From: Chryseosolibacter sp964532595
GTDB taxonomy: Bacteria > Bacteroidota > Bacteroidia > Cytophagales > Cyclobacteriaceae
DNA: 64,000 nt
NCBI GenBank assembly: GCA_964532595.1
Contig: CAZHIQ010000012.1
Coordinates: forward strand, 26,125-90,124
Direction: 5' to 3'
Shown: one piece after another, positions 61,244-64,000 of the stretch
Numbering within the stretch: the stretch's first letter is position 1
Layout: each line of letters opens with the position of its first letter
Program-made: the position numbers and the translations under genes
Notes under the pieces: model-generated
Database searches by the model: none
Told to the model about the DNA's origin: nothing
The model's input: the letters and a program-made list of their open reading frames with translations, nothing else

Positions 61244-63922
61244 CTAAGGCGTCAGCGACTGTATAGTGAGTCGATTACCGTGGATATAAAACACGTGGGA
61301 CGCGTCAGACAGAGGAGGGCTCAAAGCCATACCAACACTTTCCAAAGGAGGACTGGTTAGCAGGTCTCCTGCGTCGTTAAACACATACGACATCTGCTGA
61401 ACCCTGTCCGTGAGACAGATAAAACGCCGTCCTCCCGAAAACTGGTAGTACTGGACACCTCCGTCACCAATATCAATATAGTTATTACTTATGATCCGCC
61501 TTCCGTTGGCGTCCGACACGGTCAATTGACGGCGGTCGTGCTGCACCACCAGATATGACTTATGTGACTTTTCCGGTATGAGACTGAATTGCGACCCCAC
61601 GTAAGCACGTAAGAGAGACTCCCGATGGAGGATCTTTCCTTCGGCGTTGAAACGCACCCGATAGCCATCGCGCGTTACAACTACAAACCACGAATCGGCC
61701 ACGCCTTGTCCCATCTCGAGCACGTAATCACCCATCGGAGTTCCCTGCAGATCGATGGGAAACCCCTTTGCCAATTCACCGCGTCGATTGTAGACGAATG
61801 CTTTTCCGTCTCTGCGAATGGCAACAATAAAGTCGCGCGCGCGAATGCGGTGGTGACGCGCTGGAGCAAAGAGCGGTCCCCCAACCTCAAGAGGGGTCCA
61901 GCCCTCGAGGTTCTTTCCCATTTTGTCATACATCGACAGTTTCCCGTCTTCCTCCGTGATCAGAAAGCGATACCGCTTACTCCTATCGTAGTCAACGACC
62001 GCCAGATGTTTGATGTTCTTACCCTTAAGATGCAGCGGAAACGATGATACATAATTGCCAAGTCGGTCAATGATGTGCAACGCGTCACGGGTAGAGAAAA
62101 TATACTGTAGCTTCCCGTTGTTGTAGTAATCGATCTGATCGATGTCACTGGTAATCTGATCTCCGATAGGCAATGTCCATAATACCTTGCCCTCCATTGA
62201 TACGAGGCGAAGATCATTGAGGGAATCCTGAATCAATATTTCATTTGCCGGGCTTACGTGACTCTTGACGACATGTACGCGCTGAAGAGGATTGGGAAGG
62301 TGCACAACGCTTCTGCGTCCCGCGGAGGCAAAGGCTACGTCCGGAGTTCCTTCACTTTCGCGAAAGGTTACGTTAGTATAGAAAGTGTTATTAAGGTGGC
62401 TGAACTGGAAAGCCGACATGTCGACCGAACGCAGGAGCGACGGGTTATCGTTGACAAACTTTTTCCACCGAGGATTAAGATGAGGGATCAGTAAGTTCCA
62501 AACACGGGGAACGTTCAGATAAACACTGATACTTGATTCAAGTAGCGTACCGTCCAGAAACTGATTTCGAGATACCGATTTGCCCCAGGTGTCCTCAAGT
62601 TCAAGGTCTTCAAGAAATCGTTTCAGTTCTTCGAGATTGTCGCTGAAATAGACGACCTCATCATCTGCGCAGTAATAGGTTTGCTTAAACCCTTCAACCA
62701 GCGGCCACAGCAATTTTCCCGTGAAGTTTGATACCGGCATTTCCCGGATGGTGTACTGGGAGAAAGGCTCATGGAAGACGGTATCCTCGCTGGTCTTTTC
62801 TGACAGGGCATTGAGATAGCCGAGCCATTTATCCGGTGATGATGTCTCAACCATCAGAATGCGCGCGAGGCGCTGGCCCGTGAGAGACTCCACTTCACAG
62901 AGCGCCACTTCATCCGAAATAGTCGCTAGCAACGCTTGCCGGTCGGAGGGTAATCCGGACGACAAGCGGTCGAGCGAGTCGTAATGAGCAGGACGGTGAC
63001 GGGCTACGAAGGCACTGAGCGCATCGGAAAAACGGGCGCCGTCGCTGATACCAAAAGTCGTAAGTACGACCGTCCGATTGGGGATGCGGTTCTTGAGCGA
63101 CAGTTCCACCGGCGTTTGCCGTGCAAAGAGCGTCAGCAGATGTCCGGGCGCGCCCGCCGTGCTGAACCCGTTAAGAATCACCGTTTTGTCGGTCGTGCGG
63201 ATGTCCAGAAGTGACGTCCCTCCGACCGTTCGGGTTCTTCCCAGGTGGGGACCGAACAAGGATATCCATTCCTGAAGGTTTTCCAGATGGACGTAGACGT
63301 TGCCCGCATCCCCGGAGATTCGGGGTAAGCGCTTTGCCTGGGGTTGTACAACGGTGAACCCTGGTTTTCCATGCCGGGTGCGAATGATATCCTCGATGAG
63401 GAAGGGTGTAAAGCTGGCCACCATCACATTCTCCAGGATAGCCCATGAGAAAGTCGTCTTGCCACTGCTCACCTCCTGAATTACCACATCGTTATACTGC
63501 CGCTGCGTGTACCGATATTTCGATAAGGAAGTGAGTTTCTCACTCAGCTCTTTGGGCGACGGGGCATCGAGGTAATAGACGAAGTCGAAGTCGTCTTTTC
63601 GAGTGACGTGGGCAGAGACGAGAAGCTGTTTCGTGTTGTCAAGCAGGGCTTCGAGTCGGGCGCCTAAGGAGTCAGCAGGCTTATCATAGACCGCTGCGCG
63701 TTTGATGATTTCCCACAGATGGGTTCCCCGGAATTGTTCGATACAGCTCTCGCAGATGTCCTTTTCATAGACGAAAAGGGCCCCCTGCGGCACCAGGTCG
63801 AACGGTTCGAGCGGCTCTCGCAGCAGAACGCGCTCGTAGATGTAGTATCCGCCCACCGCCAGGGCGAAAACCAACAACGTAAGCAGTAACGGCGTTCTCT
63901 TCAATGCAAAAGTTTTGTGCAA
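61244..63922 (-). CDS. Large membrane-anchored protein, DUF3352-like
   Basis: An 892-residue protein with one N-terminal membrane helix (about 11-29) and a large periplasmic part. Just past the anchor is a CxxC motif (Cys57, Cys60). The first 500 residues resemble the DUF3352 type (paired repeats of beta-alpha units with VVIQEVSSGKTTFSWAILEN). The last 300 look like a beta-propeller of the PQQ type (RDALHIIDRLGNYVSSFPLH, DGKLSMYDKMGKNLEGW, DGKAFVYNRRGELAKGFPID). No ATG fits; the start is TTG 63922 or TTG 63904. Function unknown. It converges with bioA. Confidence 0.78.
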   Translation of the reverse strand: MHKTFALKRTPLLLTLLVFALAVGGYYIYERVLLREPLEPFDLVPQGALFVYEKDICESCIEQFRGTHLWEIIKRAAVYDKPADSLGARLEALLDNTKQLLVSAHVTRKDDFDFVYYLDAPSPKELSEKLTSLSKYRYTQRQYNDVVIQEVSSGKTTFSWAILENVMVASFTPFLIEDIIRTRHGKPGFTVVQPQAKRLPRISGDAGNVYVHLENLQEWISLFGPHLGRTRTVGGTSLLDIRTTDKTVILNGFSTAGAPGHLLTLFARQTPVELSLKNRIPNRTVVLTTFGISDGARFSDALSAFVARHRPAHYDSLDRLSSGLPSDRQALLATISDEVALCEVESLTGQRLARILMVETSSPDKWLGYLNALSEKTSEDTVFHEPFSQYTIREMPVSNFTGKLLWPLVEGFKQTYYCADDEVVYFSDNLEELKRFLEDLELEDTWGKSVSRNQFLDGTLLESSISVYLNVPRVWNLLIPHLNPRWKKFVNDNPSLLRSVDMSAFQFSHLNNTFYTNVTFRESEGTPDVAFASAGRRSVVHLPNPLQRVHVVKSHVSPANEILIQDSLNDLRLVSMEGKVLWTLPIGDQITSDIDQIDYYNNGKLQYIFSTRDALHIIDRLGNYVSSFPLHLKGKNIKHLAVVDYDRSKRYRFLITEEDGKLSMYDKMGKNLEGWTPLEVGGPLFAPARHHRIRARDFIVAIRRDGKAFVYNRRGELAKGFPIDLQGTPMGDYVLEMGQGVADSWFVVVTRDGYRVRFNAEGKILHRESLLRAYVGSQFSLIPEKSHKSYLVVQHDRRQLTVSDANGRRIISNNYIDIGDGGVQYYQFSGGRRFICLTDRVQQMSYVFNDAGDLLTSPPLESVGMALSPPLSDASHVFYIHGNRLTIQSLTP

Positions 63923-63929
63923 GATAAGG

Positions 63930-63957
63930 ACGAATGACGAATTACGAAGTACGAATA
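63930..63957. repeat. Short tandem repeat of 7 bases
   Basis: Four consecutive heptamers, ACGAATG, ACGAATT, ACGAAGT, ACGAATA, lie just upstream of the 61,244-63,922 gene. On its coding strand they read as a TTCGTnn series. The unit length is not a multiple of three and no ORF uses it. Confidence 0.75.
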
Positions 63958-64000
63958 AGAGACGTGGTAATTGATAGGGTGAACCGGGCCGGGAGCTTGG

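Overview
The window looks like a chromosomal segment of a Bacteroidota bacterium, most likely order Cytophagales. The evidence is indirect but consistent. Several genes are preceded by the Bacteroidota -7 hexamer-like box TAnnTTTG, and Shine-Dalgarno sequences are weak or absent. Lineage-typical genes are present: the alternative GlmU next to type B ribosomal protein L31, a type IX secretion (T9SS) C-terminal sorting domain, a RemB/Wzi-like barrel, PafA phosphatase, a WG-repeat protein and a Bacteroidota-type TypA. Base composition is close to balanced throughout, apart from one short AT-rich island (about 49,775-49,865). I see no rRNA, tRNA, prophage, insertion sequence or CRISPR. A run of 100 N (55,190-55,289) inside a collagen-like repeat shows this is a draft assembly.

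Layout. 1-948: the 5' part of a ceramidase-like gene running off the left edge, divergent from icmF, the fused isobutyryl-CoA mutase (1,044-4,475), which converges with typA (to 6,330). 6,439-14,430: two RNA methyltransferases, a triple-PAS histidine kinase, a ChaA-type cation/proton antiporter, a small secreted protein, the YifB/ComM ATPase and a small membrane protein. 14,490-18,011: an MsbA-type exporter behind an outer-membrane RemB/Wzi-like barrel. 18,229-23,670: rpmE2 with its own promoter and terminator, then a tight operon of alternative glmU, holB, hemC, a lipoprotein cyclophilin and an RmlD-like reductase. 23,673-29,432 (minus strand): WG-repeat protein, PafA and an APC permease. 29,590-35,180: a helical-repeat protein of unknown function, an orphan receiver, an ALDH7-type dehydrogenase, an HtrA protease and Hsp20. 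35,344-40,753: a LolC/E-type permease, then divergently namZ, nth, fmt, folA and an SDR. 40,777-46,732: PaaN-like dehydrogenase, a DUF4197 lipoprotein, CinA, a CDGSH protein, a 79-residue orphan and a ROK regulator. 46,734-49,707: FAD-dependent oxidoreductase and GlcNAc 2-epimerase. 49,951-53,475: M13 peptidase and a 2-oxoacid dehydrogenase E2. 53,503-55,996: a T9SS-sorted protein and a collagen-like protein. 56,120-61,222: cystathionine synthase/lyase, a dienoyl-CoA-reductase-like SDR and bioF-bioD-bioA. 61,244-63,922: a membrane-anchored protein with a probable beta-propeller end.

How the genes fit together. Much of the window is core metabolism and envelope work: branched-chain acyl-CoA rearrangement (icmF, possibly the E2), UDP-GlcNAc synthesis (alternative glmU), peptidoglycan and amino-sugar recovery (namZ, the AGE epimerase and the ROK regulator), translation start (fmt, folA), heme (hemC) and biotin (bioFDA, without bioB or bioC here). 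Surface biology is represented by the T9SS cargo, the collagen-like protein, the Wzi-like barrel with its exporter, HtrA and Hsp20.

I found no clearly new multi-gene defence or mobile system. The most interesting items are IcmF with a mutase-type Tyr at the substrate-selecting position, an endonuclease III with a non-standard three-cysteine cluster motif, a collagen/T9SS surface pair broken by an assembly gap, perfect palindromes upstream of hsp20 and the E2 gene, and two large conserved-looking proteins of unknown function.
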